Shown here one piece after another: positions 16,488 through 24,857 of a stretch of 64,000 bases of DNA. Source of the DNA: an uncultured bacterium. GTDB lineage: Bacteria; Bacillota; Clostridia; Lachnospirales; Lachnospiraceae. The notes below the pieces were generated by a model. It saw nothing but the letters and a program-made list of their open reading frames with translations. It was not told the DNA's origin and did no database searches. A program made the position numbers and the translations under genes. Numbering within the stretch: position 1 is the first letter of the stretch; each line of letters begins with the position of its first letter. The stretch is taken from NCBI GenBank assembly GCA_905216215.1, contig CAJMSZ010000003.1, positions 1 to 64,000 on the forward strand. The letters are read 5' to 3'.

Positions 16488-17762
16488 TTATCTCTGTGCC
16501 CATGTCAAAATAAACTGTGCATAGACAAGGATTGCCTTATAAAATTCTTCTACATCAACATATTCATTGATGGAATGACACTGTTCCTGATTCCCCGGTC
16601 CATATTGGAATACCTGTGCTCCTGCAATTCGTTTCCAAAGTCTGGAGTCACATCCGGCCGGTGAACCTACTACTTTGATTTCCGTATCTGTCACATCGTG
16701 GAAGGCTTTCTTAAAGGACTGCACAAATGGTGCGTCTTCTTTCTGTTCAAAAGCACCTCCACTCTGATACATAGTAATCTTCGGCATATGGTTCCGCATC
16801 CATGGGTCAGATTTGGCAATATCATTTACTGTGTCGGTAAACATCTGATAAATCATATCATAACTCATCTGTTCCGGCAAATAATGAATACAAGTTTCAA
16901 AATAACATCTTCCAGCCACAGTAGAACCTGCAGTTCCACCGTGAATGGTTCCAATATTCAAGCTCGGAGAAGGAAGTAGAGGATGTCTGTAATTTAACAG
17001 CCAGCCATGCTCAAGTTCTTCTAGACCACGGATTACTTTCATGGCCTTTTCAATAGCAGAAACACCTAGCCTTTTTTCTCCGGAATGGTTTGCCTTTCCT
17101 TCAAATTCAACTTTAAAGAATACAAATCCCATATGTGCGATTACCAGCTCTGAACTGGTTGGTTCACAGACAATCACACCGTCTGCAGTCTGTCCACTCA
17201 TTACAGCCTGCATAGAACCATTTCCGCCGCCTTCTTCGTCACACACAGAGGTTACTTTCACATCACATGGAATCTCAATTCCTGCATCTTGTAAAAGTTT
17301 AATTCCAAGTGTTGATGACATCAGTCCGGCTTTCATATCTGCTGCCCCAAGACCATACAATTTTCCGTCTTCCACAGTAGGTGTATGGGGAGGGAACTTC
17401 CACTCCTTCTCATCCCCAGGCGGCATGGTATCAATATGTCCGTTGAACATCAGACTCTTCGTACTGTTCTTTCCATGAAATGTGGCATAGACATTATAAC
17501 GGTCATCGTAATTATGACCTAAATTTCCTTCACCGTATTTATCATAGCATTCCTGAATGACAGCTTCCTGCATCTGGTCTTTCACAATTTCATCAGCACC
17601 CATTTTTTCAAAAAGTGCTGTCATATATTCCTGACCTGATTTTTCTCTTCCACCTGCAATTCCATGTCCTAGATCCTGTGTATCACAAGCAATCAAGTCC
17701 TTCAAATATTGTAAATATTCTTCCTTATGTTCTTCCAGTGTCTGTTTTAATTTATTTACCAT
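16488..17762 (-). CDS. M20 family metallo-amidohydrolase (ArgE/DapE-like), copy a
   Basis: Predicted zinc-dependent deacylase or peptidase of 424 residues. Metal and catalytic motifs are NGHIDTMPPG, GAADMKAG, CDEEGGGNG, CEPTSSE and a C-terminal QCHSINEYV. The dimerisation domain (about 195-315) contains HMGFVFFKVEFEGKANHSG. It overlaps the nucleoside hydrolase gene by 11 bases (shared ATGGTAAATAA), which implies coupled translation and a related role. Its substrate is unknown; N-acyl, N-formyl or N-carbamoyl compounds released from modified nucleosides are possible but unproven. It is clearly diverged from the second M20 copy. Confidence 0.87.
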   Translation of the reverse strand: MVNKLKQTLEEHKEEYLQYLKDLIACDTQDLGHGIAGGREKSGQEYMTALFEKMGADEIVKDQMQEAVIQECYDKYGEGNLGHNYDDRYNVYATFHGKNSTKSLMFNGHIDTMPPGDEKEWKFPPHTPTVEDGKLYGLGAADMKAGLMSSTLGIKLLQDAGIEIPCDVKVTSVCDEEGGGNGSMQAVMSGQTADGVIVCEPTSSELVIAHMGFVFFKVEFEGKANHSGEKRLGVSAIEKAMKVIRGLEELEHGWLLNYRHPLLPSPSLNIGTIHGGTAGSTVAGRCYFETCIHYLPEQMSYDMIYQMFTDTVNDIAKSDPWMRNHMPKITMYQSGGAFEQKEDAPFVQSFKKAFHDVTDTEIKVVGSPAGCDSRLWKRIAGAQVFQYGPGNQEQCHSINEYVDVEEFYKAILVYAQFILTWAQR

Positions 17763-18690
17763 AATTCTTTATACCCTGTTCAATGATATCCCAAAACCGT
17801 TCTACATCAATATCATAAGCGACATCACAATTTGGTTCAAGCTGCAGATAATTAAACATATCACAGTTTGTTCTTCCATAGCTTTCTGCGGAACGAATAT
17901 CAATGCTTACATGTACATGTTTTGTCTTTAATAAGTCCGGATCAATAATCGATGCACAAGTTACAGGATCATGAAGCGGTCCTCCTTCCCATCCGAACAC
18001 CTCTTTCTGGCTCTTATTAAAGAATCTCATAAGATCTGCAAACAGGTGCGCTGCAGGTGTATCCAGTTTTTCCATGCGGTCTACGATTTCAGGATAGCAA
18101 AGTACCTTTCTTGTAACGTCAAGGCCAACCATTGTAATTGGTCTTCCTGAATTAAATACGACATATGCTGCTTCACCGTCAGCCATGATATTAAATTCTG
18201 CTGCAGGTGTCACATTTCCATTCTGATAAGAACCTCCCATCAGAACAATCCTCTTAATCTTCGGGATAATTCTTGGTTCCATCCGCATTGCCATCGCTAT
18301 GTTAGTAAGCGGTCCCGTCGGAACAAGAATGATATCTCCATCTGATTCCATCAATGTATCAATGATAAGCTGTACCCCATGTCTTGGGTCTAACTTCTTG
18401 GTAAGCGGTGCAAATGTCGGACCATCCAATCCTGTTTCTCCGTGAATATCTCCTGCAATCACACGATTTCTTACCATTGGTTGTCCACATCCTGCGCATA
18501 CAGGAACATCATCTAATCCAAGATACTGACACACATTGAGTGCATTAATTGCTGTCTTTTCAATGGTCTGGTTTCCTGCCACTACAGAGATTCCAACCAG
18601 TTCCAGTTCCGGACTTCTTCCGGCAAGCATAATCCCTATGGCATCATCATGCCCCGGGTCACAATCTAATAATACTTTTTGTTTTGCCAT
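17752..18690 (-). CDS. Ribonucleoside hydrolase (inosine-uridine preferring type)
   Basis: Cleaves the N-glycosidic bond of nucleosides to base and ribose. The 312 residues have the calcium-binding signature LLDCDPGHDDAIG at the N-terminus, LVPTGPLTNIAMA near 120, EFNIMADGEAAYVVF and the C-terminal metal ligand in HDPVTCA. I set the start at ATG 18690 behind TGGAGG; the in-frame ATG 12 bases earlier overlaps the ribosome site. It directly follows the ABC permease genes, suggesting imported nucleosides are its substrate, in parallel with the phosphorylases downstream. Confidence 0.95.
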   Translation of the reverse strand: MAKQKVLLDCDPGHDDAIGIMLAGRSPELELVGISVVAGNQTIEKTAINALNVCQYLGLDDVPVCAGCGQPMVRNRVIAGDIHGETGLDGPTFAPLTKKLDPRHGVQLIIDTLMESDGDIILVPTGPLTNIAMAMRMEPRIIPKIKRIVLMGGSYQNGNVTPAAEFNIMADGEAAYVVFNSGRPITMVGLDVTRKVLCYPEIVDRMEKLDTPAAHLFADLMRFFNKSQKEVFGWEGGPLHDPVTCASIIDPDLLKTKHVHVSIDIRSAESYGRTNCDMFNYLQLEPNCDVAYDIDVERFWDIIEQGIKNYGK

Positions 18691-18702
18691 AACTACCTCC
18701 AT

Positions 18703-19638
18703 TTATGAATGAGAAACTAAAGAACTCTTTCTCTTCTTTTCTGCTGCCATTTTTGAAGCCATGGAAATTGCAAGAACCGCAATTGTTACAACGTATGGCA
18801 TCAAAAGTACAAGCTGACTTGGAACTCCATTTGCCTGTAATCTTGCTCCAATGGAATCTGAGAAACCAAATACAAGACATCCAAGCGCTGTAAATACCGG
18901 ATGCGCTCCACCAAAATACATAGCGGCAACACCCATGAAACCTCTAGAACTTGTCATATTTTCCACAAACATTGTTGAATATCCAAGAGATAAGTGTGCA
19001 CCTGCAAGTCCGCCAACCAGACCGGAAATTGCAATTGCCTGATATTTCATAGCATTTACATTAATCCCCGCAGTCTGTGCAGCAAGCGGCATACGTCCTA
19101 CGGCTCTGAGACGAAGTCCCCATACTGTCTTATAAAATACAAACCAAAGTACCACAATCAGTACAATTACAAACCATTCCGTAATATACCAGTTGTTGAA
19201 AATCGTTCCAAGAACAGGTACATTATTTAAAAATGGAATATGTACTTTTGGAATCGACTTGATATCAGGACTCATAAAAGTACCACTCTGTCCAAGCCAT
19301 GCATTCAAAAGGAACTTGGTAATTGCAAGTGCAAACATATTAATCCCCATACCAATTGCACAGATATCTGCTTTGAATTTAATTGTACCAACCGCCATGA
19401 TCATGGCCATTACCAGACCTGATATCATAGCAACTAAAACACCAAGTGCCCAGCTTCCTGTAAGATAGCTGACTGCTACTGCCATAAAAGCCCCTACTAA
19501 CATGATACCTTCTGTACCGATATTTAAAATATCTGCCTGCTGTGTGATTGCTGCACAAAGCGCTGCATAAATGATAGGTGTAGCAGAGCGAAATGTTGCA
19601 TAAATCAACGAAGCATTAAAAATTTTACCTAATTGCAT
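18703..19638 (-). CDS. nupQ: Nucleoside ABC transporter permease (NupQ-like)
   Basis: Second membrane subunit of the BMP-type nucleoside importer. The 311 residues have about eight to ten hydrophobic helices and the family landmarks TPIIYAALCAAITQQADILN, TEGIMLVGAF and GLRLRAVGRMPLAAQTAGIN, the last being the cytoplasmic coupling loop that docks on the ATPase. It starts 15 bases after the first permease gene. Symbol by analogy with Bacillus NupNOPQ; guanosine-type nucleosides are the likely substrates by family and by neighbours. Confidence 0.92.
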   Translation of the reverse strand: MQLGKIFNASLIYATFRSATPIIYAALCAAITQQADILNIGTEGIMLVGAFMAVAVSYLTGSWALGVLVAMISGLVMAMIMAVGTIKFKADICAIGMGINMFALAITKFLLNAWLGQSGTFMSPDIKSIPKVHIPFLNNVPVLGTIFNNWYITEWFVIVLIVVLWFVFYKTVWGLRLRAVGRMPLAAQTAGINVNAMKYQAIAISGLVGGLAGAHLSLGYSTMFVENMTSSRGFMGVAAMYFGGAHPVFTALGCLVFGFSDSIGARLQANGVPSQLVLLMPYVVTIAVLAISMASKMAAEKKRKSSLVSHS

Positions 19639-19653
19639 ATCTCTGCCTCCCTC

Positions 19654-20697
19654 CTACGCCTTCTTCTCATCAGAATGTTTCTTTTTTCTTCTGAAGTTAC
19701 CAATCAGTTCCATACATGCAAAGATAATAAATACTGCTGTAATTGTATCAACCAGTGATTTTGGAACACTTGTTGCCTGCTGCATACCCATTGCACCTGA
19801 CTTTAATACTGCAATAAAGAATGCAATAAATGGTGCTGTTACAATGTTGTTTTTAACAATCAGTGCAGCCAGCATACCATTTGATCCAAGACCAGTTGCA
19901 AAGTTGTTCAGGAAATATCCATGAACACCAAGAACTTCGATTGCTCCGGCTATACCTCCAATTGCCCCAGAAATCATCATAGCCTTGATAAATGTCGTCT
20001 TTGGATTGATTCCGGCAAATTCTGCATTTTCCGGATTCGTTCCAACCATACGAATCTGCATACCAAGTGATGTCTTTTGAAGCAGGAAAATCGTCAGCAG
20101 TGTAACTGCAATCGCAATAAAAATTCCAACATTCAGCGAACTTGGCTTCATAATCTGAGGAAGGGTAACCGTAACCGGGTCTGACTGAGCATTTGCTGCT
20201 CCCGCACTCATCGGTCCACTTACTAAATAGTTTGTAATATACAGTGCAACAGAGTTCATCAAAATGGTGGAACAAACTTCTGATACATTATAGTAAACCC
20301 GAAGCGCTGCCGGGATAAACGCCCACGCTGCGGCCACAACAATAGCACCTACAAAACAAGCAATGAGGAGTACCGGTTTCGGAAGAAATGTCCAATTAAT
20401 GCCAATATAGGCTGCTGTAATTCCACCCAAGAATACTTCACCTTCTACACCAACGTTAAATGCGCCTGCCTTAGCTGCAATAATGAATGCAACTGAAGTC
20501 AGCAACAGTGGTGTAAAACTCGCAAGGGTTGTTCCTAACTTTAATTTACCCTTGAACGCACCACGAAGCAGTGCTGAATATGCTGTTATAGGATCTTCTC
20601 CCATACATACAATGATAATTGTTCCGACAAGAAGTGCCAATACCAACGGGAGAAGGACATTTGCAACACTCTTGAAGTCAAATTTCTTTTTATTCAT
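19654..20697 (-). CDS. nupP: Nucleoside ABC transporter permease (NupP-like)
   Basis: First membrane subunit of the importer, 347 residues. Membrane helices start near residue 12 and landmarks are AKAGAFNVGVEGEVFLGGI and MQIRMVGTNPENAEFAGIN (coupling loop). The start at 20697 follows AGGAG by 6 bases and overlaps the ATPase stop by 8 bases (ATGAATAA). The longer in-frame extension upstream runs through the ATPase gene end and is rejected. Confidence 0.92.
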   Translation of the reverse strand: MNKKKFDFKSVANVLLPLVLALLVGTIIIVCMGEDPITAYSALLRGAFKGKLKLGTTLASFTPLLLTSVAFIIAAKAGAFNVGVEGEVFLGGITAAYIGINWTFLPKPVLLIACFVGAIVVAAAWAFIPAALRVYYNVSEVCSTILMNSVALYITNYLVSGPMSAGAANAQSDPVTVTLPQIMKPSSLNVGIFIAIAVTLLTIFLLQKTSLGMQIRMVGTNPENAEFAGINPKTTFIKAMMISGAIGGIAGAIEVLGVHGYFLNNFATGLGSNGMLAALIVKNNIVTAPFIAFFIAVLKSGAMGMQQATSVPKSLVDTITAVFIIFACMELIGNFRRKKKHSDEKKA

Positions 20698-22234
20698 GCT
20701 GTTCTCCTTTCTCTTCCGCATTGTGACCGCCCATCATCAGAAGTCCCAGTGTCTCTTCATCTGCATCCTCTGCGTTCATACGACCTGTAATCTTACCTTC
20801 ATGCATAACAATAATACGATCAGACAGAGACATAACTTCTTCCAGTTCTGCTGATACCAGAAGCACTCCCAGTCCTTGTTCTTTTACATCCTGCAAAATA
20901 CTACGGATGGATTCAATGGCGCCAATGTCTACACCACGGGTAGGCTGTGAAGCAATCAGAAGCTTTCCGCCAAGATTTACTTCTCTGGCAACAACGACTT
21001 TCTGTGCATTACCACCTGACAACGAAGATGTCGGCAGACTTCCATCTGCAGGTCTGATGTCAAATTTCTTAATCATTTCCTCTGCACGTTTACTAATTGC
21101 AGATTTGTTAACAATACCACCTTTTACAATCGGAGTCTTATCGAGTTCTACTTCTACCAGATTATCTGCAATCGTAAATGCTCTGTTAAGACCTCTTGTA
21201 TTTCTATCCTCCGGAATATGGGTAAGCCCTGCTTCACGAATTTTCTTCACACTCTTATTCGTAATATCAGCGCCGCCTAAGATTACATTTCCCTTTTCTA
21301 CTTTACGGAGTCCTGCAATAGCTTCAATCAACTCGCTCTGACCATTTCCGTCAATTCCGGCAATTCCCACAATTTCTCCCGCTTTTACATCAAAAGAAAT
21401 TCCACGGATTTTACTGATTTCCTTTTCTCCGGATGTCCATACATCCTTTACTTCCAGAACTGTGTCGCCTTGTTTGGCAGTCTTCTTCTCAATGTTCAGG
21501 AATACTTCTCGTCCAATCATCATTTTGGTAAGTTCTGTCGGCGATGTTTCTGTCTTATTTACCGTCCCTGTATAAGCTCCCTGACGCATGCAGGAAATAC
21601 GGTCACTGATTTCCATAACCTCATTCAACTTGTGTGAAATAAATACGACTGATTTTCCATCTGCCTTCAGATTATTTAGAATTTCAAACAAACGTCTTGC
21701 TTCCTGCGGAGTCAGTACGGCCGTTGGCTCGTCCAGAATAATAATCTCAGCTCCACGGGCAAGAATCTTAATAATCTCTACCCTCTGCGCCTCACCTACA
21801 GAAATCTGCGAAATCTTTTTGTCAAGCTGCACATCCATATCATACTGATCTATGTACTTCTGTGCCATTTTTCTGGCTGCGTCAAAGTCGATTGTAAGAC
21901 CTTTCTTTGGTTCAAATCCCAAAATAATATTCTCTAATACAGTCAGTTCATTTACAAGCATGAATTCCTGATGTACCATTCCGACTCCGGCTTCAATTGC
22001 TGTTTTCGGATTAATGCTTTCATATTTCTTTCCATTGATTAACACTTCTCCTTCATCGAACGGATACATTCCATAAAGAAGTTTCATCATAGTAGACTTA
22101 CCAGCTCCGTTTTCTCCGATCAGAGAATGAATTTCCCCTTTTCTCAGAGTAAATTGACCATTTTTTACGGCATGTACACTTCCGAAGGACTTCTGAATAT
22201 CCTTCATTTCCACCACATAATTTGCGTTCAACAT
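20690..22234 (-). CDS. nupO: Nucleoside ABC transporter ATP-binding protein (NupO-like, double ATPase)
   Basis: Energises the importer. The 514 residues contain two fused ABC domains. In the first, Walker A is GENGAGKSTMMK near 40, the signature ISVGEAQRVEI and Walker B EIIILDEPTAVL. In the second, the Walker A is degenerate (GIDGNGQSELIEAI), with signature LSGGNAQKVV and a Walker B lacking the catalytic Glu (KLLIASQPTRG). This asymmetry is normal for RbsA/NupO-type ATPases. The gene follows the binding protein after a 156-base gap with a stable hairpin. Confidence 0.95.
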   Translation of the reverse strand: MLNANYVVEMKDIQKSFGSVHAVKNGQFTLRKGEIHSLIGENGAGKSTMMKLLYGMYPFDEGEVLINGKKYESINPKTAIEAGVGMVHQEFMLVNELTVLENIILGFEPKKGLTIDFDAARKMAQKYIDQYDMDVQLDKKISQISVGEAQRVEIIKILARGAEIIILDEPTAVLTPQEARRLFEILNNLKADGKSVVFISHKLNEVMEISDRISCMRQGAYTGTVNKTETSPTELTKMMIGREVFLNIEKKTAKQGDTVLEVKDVWTSGEKEISKIRGISFDVKAGEIVGIAGIDGNGQSELIEAIAGLRKVEKGNVILGGADITNKSVKKIREAGLTHIPEDRNTRGLNRAFTIADNLVEVELDKTPIVKGGIVNKSAISKRAEEMIKKFDIRPADGSLPTSSLSGGNAQKVVVAREVNLGGKLLIASQPTRGVDIGAIESIRSILQDVKEQGLGVLLVSAELEEVMSLSDRIIVMHEGKITGRMNAEDADEETLGLLMMGGHNAEEKGEQHE

Positions 22235-22293
22235 ACCACCTTCTTCCCATCTTATTTAATATATCGCCTCATAGGCGAAATAAAGACAGCAAA

Positions 22294-22337
22294 GGGAGAG
22301 ATTGGATAGTATTGACATCATTTATCCAAGCCCTCCC
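22294..22337 (-). promoter_or_regulatory. Intercistronic stem-loop between binding protein and ATPase genes
   Basis: TATCCAAGCCCTCCC (22323-22337) pairs with GGGAGAGATTGGATA (22294-22308), about 13-14 of 15 positions. No proper T-run follows on the minus strand. Stems here commonly stabilise the abundant binding-protein message and reduce read-through to the ATPase. A smaller CGCCT/AGGCG hairpin lies at about 22265-22277. Confidence 0.5.
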
Positions 22338-22390
22338 AGCCATCATTCAATCATAATTCAAAACGTAAAAACTATTTTGTCTTACTGTTC

Positions 22391-23458
22391 TTATTTCTGA
22401 GGTCCGAATCCTTCGTAGTTTTCTACAACGATTTCACCAGAAACAATCTTTTTCTGTAATTCCTCAACCTGTGTCAGAATTTCTTCTGGGAACTTGTCAC
22501 CAAGAGCTCCTTTGATTACGGAGAAGTCTGTAAGTCCAACACCATCTGCTGCAACATCAAGGTAAGATACTGAGTTTCCTTTGAAAGAACCATCTACAAC
22601 AGATTTGATAACACTGTAGCAAGCTGTATCTACACGTTTAACCATAGATGTTAAAACATGTCCTGGCTGATCATTGTCCTGATTAAGGTCAACACCAATT
22701 GCATACTTTCCTGCTTCTGTTGCTGCTTCAAGGATACCAGGGCCTGTACCAGATGCAACGTTCATAACGATGTCTGCACCCTGCTCATACTGAGCAAGTG
22801 TAAGCTCTTTTCCTTTTAATGGGTCATTCCATGTTCCGGCAAATGACTGAAGAACTTTGATATCTGGGTTGATATATTCTGCACCCTGTTTGTAACCAAC
22901 AAAGAAATCCTGAAGTACCGGAATATCCATTCCACCTACCCATCCGATAACAGCATCGTCATTCACACCATCTATTTCTGAATGCTGTGTGAAGAGGGCT
23001 GCTGCTGCACCTGCAAGGAATGAACCTTGATTCTGTGCAAAGCTTACGGATACTACGTTATCAGCTTCTACTGTAGTGTCGATGATAGCAAATTTAACAT
23101 CTGGATATTCTGGAGCATATTCCTCCAAATATTCCTGGAAGTTAGATGAAGAGCAGATTACAAGGTCATACCCATCTTCACATGCGGAAAGAAGATTTGC
23201 TTTCCATTCTTCTGCAGTTGTTCCTTCCAGATTCTTCACTTCAACCCCAAATTCTTTTTTTGCCTTTTCAGCACCAATGTTACAAGAATCATTATATGAC
23301 TTGTCTCCAAGGTTTCCTGAATAAACAACGCATACTTTAATTGGGTCATCTCCTGACTTTTTATCGTCAGATGCGCTCTTGTTATCGCTGCCACCGCATG
23401 CTGCAAGTGAAACAACCATACCGGTTGCAAGCAATAAGCTTAAAACTCTCTTTTTCAT
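22391..23458 (-). CDS. nupN: BMP-family nucleoside-binding lipoprotein
   Basis: Extracytoplasmic lipoprotein that captures nucleosides for the ABC importer. The 355 residues have a type II signal peptide (KKR, hydrophobic core, lipobox LAAC, Cys21), then an acidic-serine linker and the BMP domain. The domain shows VCVVYSGNLGDKSYNDS, VGGMDIPVLQDFFVGYKQGA and VASGTGPGILEAATEAGKYA, which are typical purine-nucleoside receptor segments. The start at 23458 has AAGGAGG upstream; the longer frame would have no signal peptide. First gene of the array. Confidence 0.95.
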   Translation of the reverse strand: MKKRVLSLLLATGMVVSLAACGGSDNKSASDDKKSGDDPIKVCVVYSGNLGDKSYNDSCNIGAEKAKKEFGVEVKNLEGTTAEEWKANLLSACEDGYDLVICSSSNFQEYLEEYAPEYPDVKFAIIDTTVEADNVVSVSFAQNQGSFLAGAAAALFTQHSEIDGVNDDAVIGWVGGMDIPVLQDFFVGYKQGAEYINPDIKVLQSFAGTWNDPLKGKELTLAQYEQGADIVMNVASGTGPGILEAATEAGKYAIGVDLNQDNDQPGHVLTSMVKRVDTACYSVIKSVVDGSFKGNSVSYLDVAADGVGLTDFSVIKGALGDKFPEEILTQVEELQKKIVSGEIVVENYEGFGPQK

Positions 23459-23475
23459 GATATTTTCCTCCTTAA

Positions 23476-23499
23476 CTGTTTCATGGGTTACCTGTTTCA
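23476..23499 (-). repeat. Direct repeats in the leader of the nucleoside array
   Basis: TGAAACAG occurs twice on the minus strand (23476-23483 and 23492-23499), 16 bases apart, between the promoter and the ribosome site. AACTGT/ACAGTT flanking them can also form a 6-bp hairpin. A repressor operator is possible; no known regulator site was recognised. Confidence 0.35.
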
Positions 23500-23517
23500 C
23501 AGTTGTTCTATACGTCT

Positions 23518-23546
23518 ATTTTATTTTGTATAAAATAGTTTGTCAA
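23518..23546 (-). promoter_or_regulatory. Sigma-A promoter of the nucleoside array
   Basis: Near-consensus TTGACA (23541-23546), 17 bases, TAAAAT (23518-23523) on the minus strand, about 50-60 bases before the binding-protein start. The leader is too short for a purine riboswitch. Confidence 0.85.
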
Positions 23547-23673
23547 CAAAAAGTTTTACCGGTATTTTTGGCAAAATTGTCCAACCTTCTTGTTGTAGTG
23601 TTTTCTGTGTGATAAACTAAAAGAAACTTGGTTGTTATTCTTACATAACGATAATGAACATGGAGGTAATAAA

Positions 23674-24732
23674 ATGAACACGGCCAGATTAAAAGATTAC
23701 GGAATTAAGATAGGTACTTTCCCTTCCGGAGAACATAATAATATTTCCGATGTAAAAGGTGTCACCGTAGGACACTGCACCATTAATAATGAGCGGCACA
23801 AAACCGGTGTCACCGTTATTCTTCCAAGACCAGAAAACATTTTTCAGAATAAACTGATTGCATCCGCATATGTGTTAAACGGATTCGGTAAGACCACCGG
23901 TCTGCTTCAGATTCAGGAACTGGGAACCCTAGAATCACCGATCGCTTTAACCAATACGTTGAATGTAGGTCTTGTCCAGGATGCCATTGTCGATTACATG
24001 GTAAACCGTTGCCAGAAAGAGAATGTGATTCTCAAATCTTTCAATCCAGTAATTGGCGAATGTAATGACTCTTCTTTAAACGACATCTGTGAACGTGCGG
24101 TGCAAAAGGAACATGTATATGAAGCAATTGCCAATGCTACAGAGAATTTTGACCAGGGCGATGTGGGTGCCGGAAAGGGAACCATCTGCTTTGGATTTAA
24201 AGGTGGAATCGGTTCTGCTTCCCGTCAAATTGAACTTGATGGAAGGCTCTATACCATCGGTGTCTTGGTACAATCCAATTTCGGAAAAACTTCAGACTTT
24301 GAAATCTGCGGTTTTCCGCTCGGTCAGCTCGTGGAGAAAGAAATCACTCCGACTGTTGTAGACAAGGGTTCTATTCTGTCTATTGTGGCAACCGATCTTC
24401 CGCTTTCCAGCCGTCAGCTTCACAGACTGCTGAAACGTGTAGGAATCGGACTCGGTCGCACCGGCTCTCACGTAGGCCACGGAAGTGGGGATGTCATGAT
24501 CGGATTTTCCACCGCACATACAGTTTCTCATACCAGCACGGATAGCTTCTACGAATACCATTTCTTAAATGAAGGGAAAATGGATCTGGCTTTCCATGCT
24601 GTTATTGAAGCCGAAGAAGAAGCGGTCCTTAACTCTATGGTAGCAGCCGATACGGTAGTTGGGTACTCTGGTGAAACCCGCTATGCACTCCGCCCATATC
24701 TGGAAAAATATTTAAGTCAGATCAAGCGTTAA
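23674..24732 (+). CDS. P1-family peptidase (DmpA/BapA-like aminopeptidase)
   Basis: N-terminal-nucleophile hydrolase that self-cleaves to form alpha and beta chains; relatives are L-aminopeptidase/D-esterases or beta-aminopeptidases. The 352 residues show KGVTVGHCTI near 28 and the predicted autocleavage site Gly232-Ser233 in DKGSILSIVATDLPL, followed by RTGSHVGHGSGDVMIGFSTA. The start at 23674 follows TGGAGG by 7 bases. It is divergent from the nucleoside array; the 215-base gap holds that array's promoter. A functional tie is possible but unsupported beyond position. Confidence 0.9.
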   Translation: MNTARLKDYGIKIGTFPSGEHNNISDVKGVTVGHCTINNERHKTGVTVILPRPENIFQNKLIASAYVLNGFGKTTGLLQIQELGTLESPIALTNTLNVGLVQDAIVDYMVNRCQKENVILKSFNPVIGECNDSSLNDICERAVQKEHVYEAIANATENFDQGDVGAGKGTICFGFKGGIGSASRQIELDGRLYTIGVLVQSNFGKTSDFEICGFPLGQLVEKEITPTVVDKGSILSIVATDLPLSSRQLHRLLKRVGIGLGRTGSHVGHGSGDVMIGFSTAHTVSHTSTDSFYEYHFLNEGKMDLAFHAVIEAEEEAVLNSMVAADTVVGYSGETRYALRPYLEKYLSQIKR

Positions 24733-24780
24733 TCTTATTTAAACAACTGACAAAACTCTTTTCTTAAATACTTAATAACC

Positions 24781-24834
24781 AAAAAAGAACTTGCAGGTTT
24801 GTGGTGCATTTATACCACTCCCGCAAGTTCTTTT
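24781..24834. terminator. Bidirectional terminator between P1 peptidase and telA
   Basis: AAGAACTTGC (24785-24794) pairs with GCAAGTTCTT (24823-24832). An inner GTGGT/ACCAC hairpin sits in the loop, with A-run and T-run flanks giving termination on both strands. Confidence 0.8.
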
Positions 24835-24857
24835 CTACTCTCATTTTTCTGAAACGA

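Noticed and set aside
20907..21341. Plus-strand frame opposite the nucleoside ABC ATPase
   Set aside because: Antisense shadow of a double-ATPase gene with clear motifs on the minus strand.
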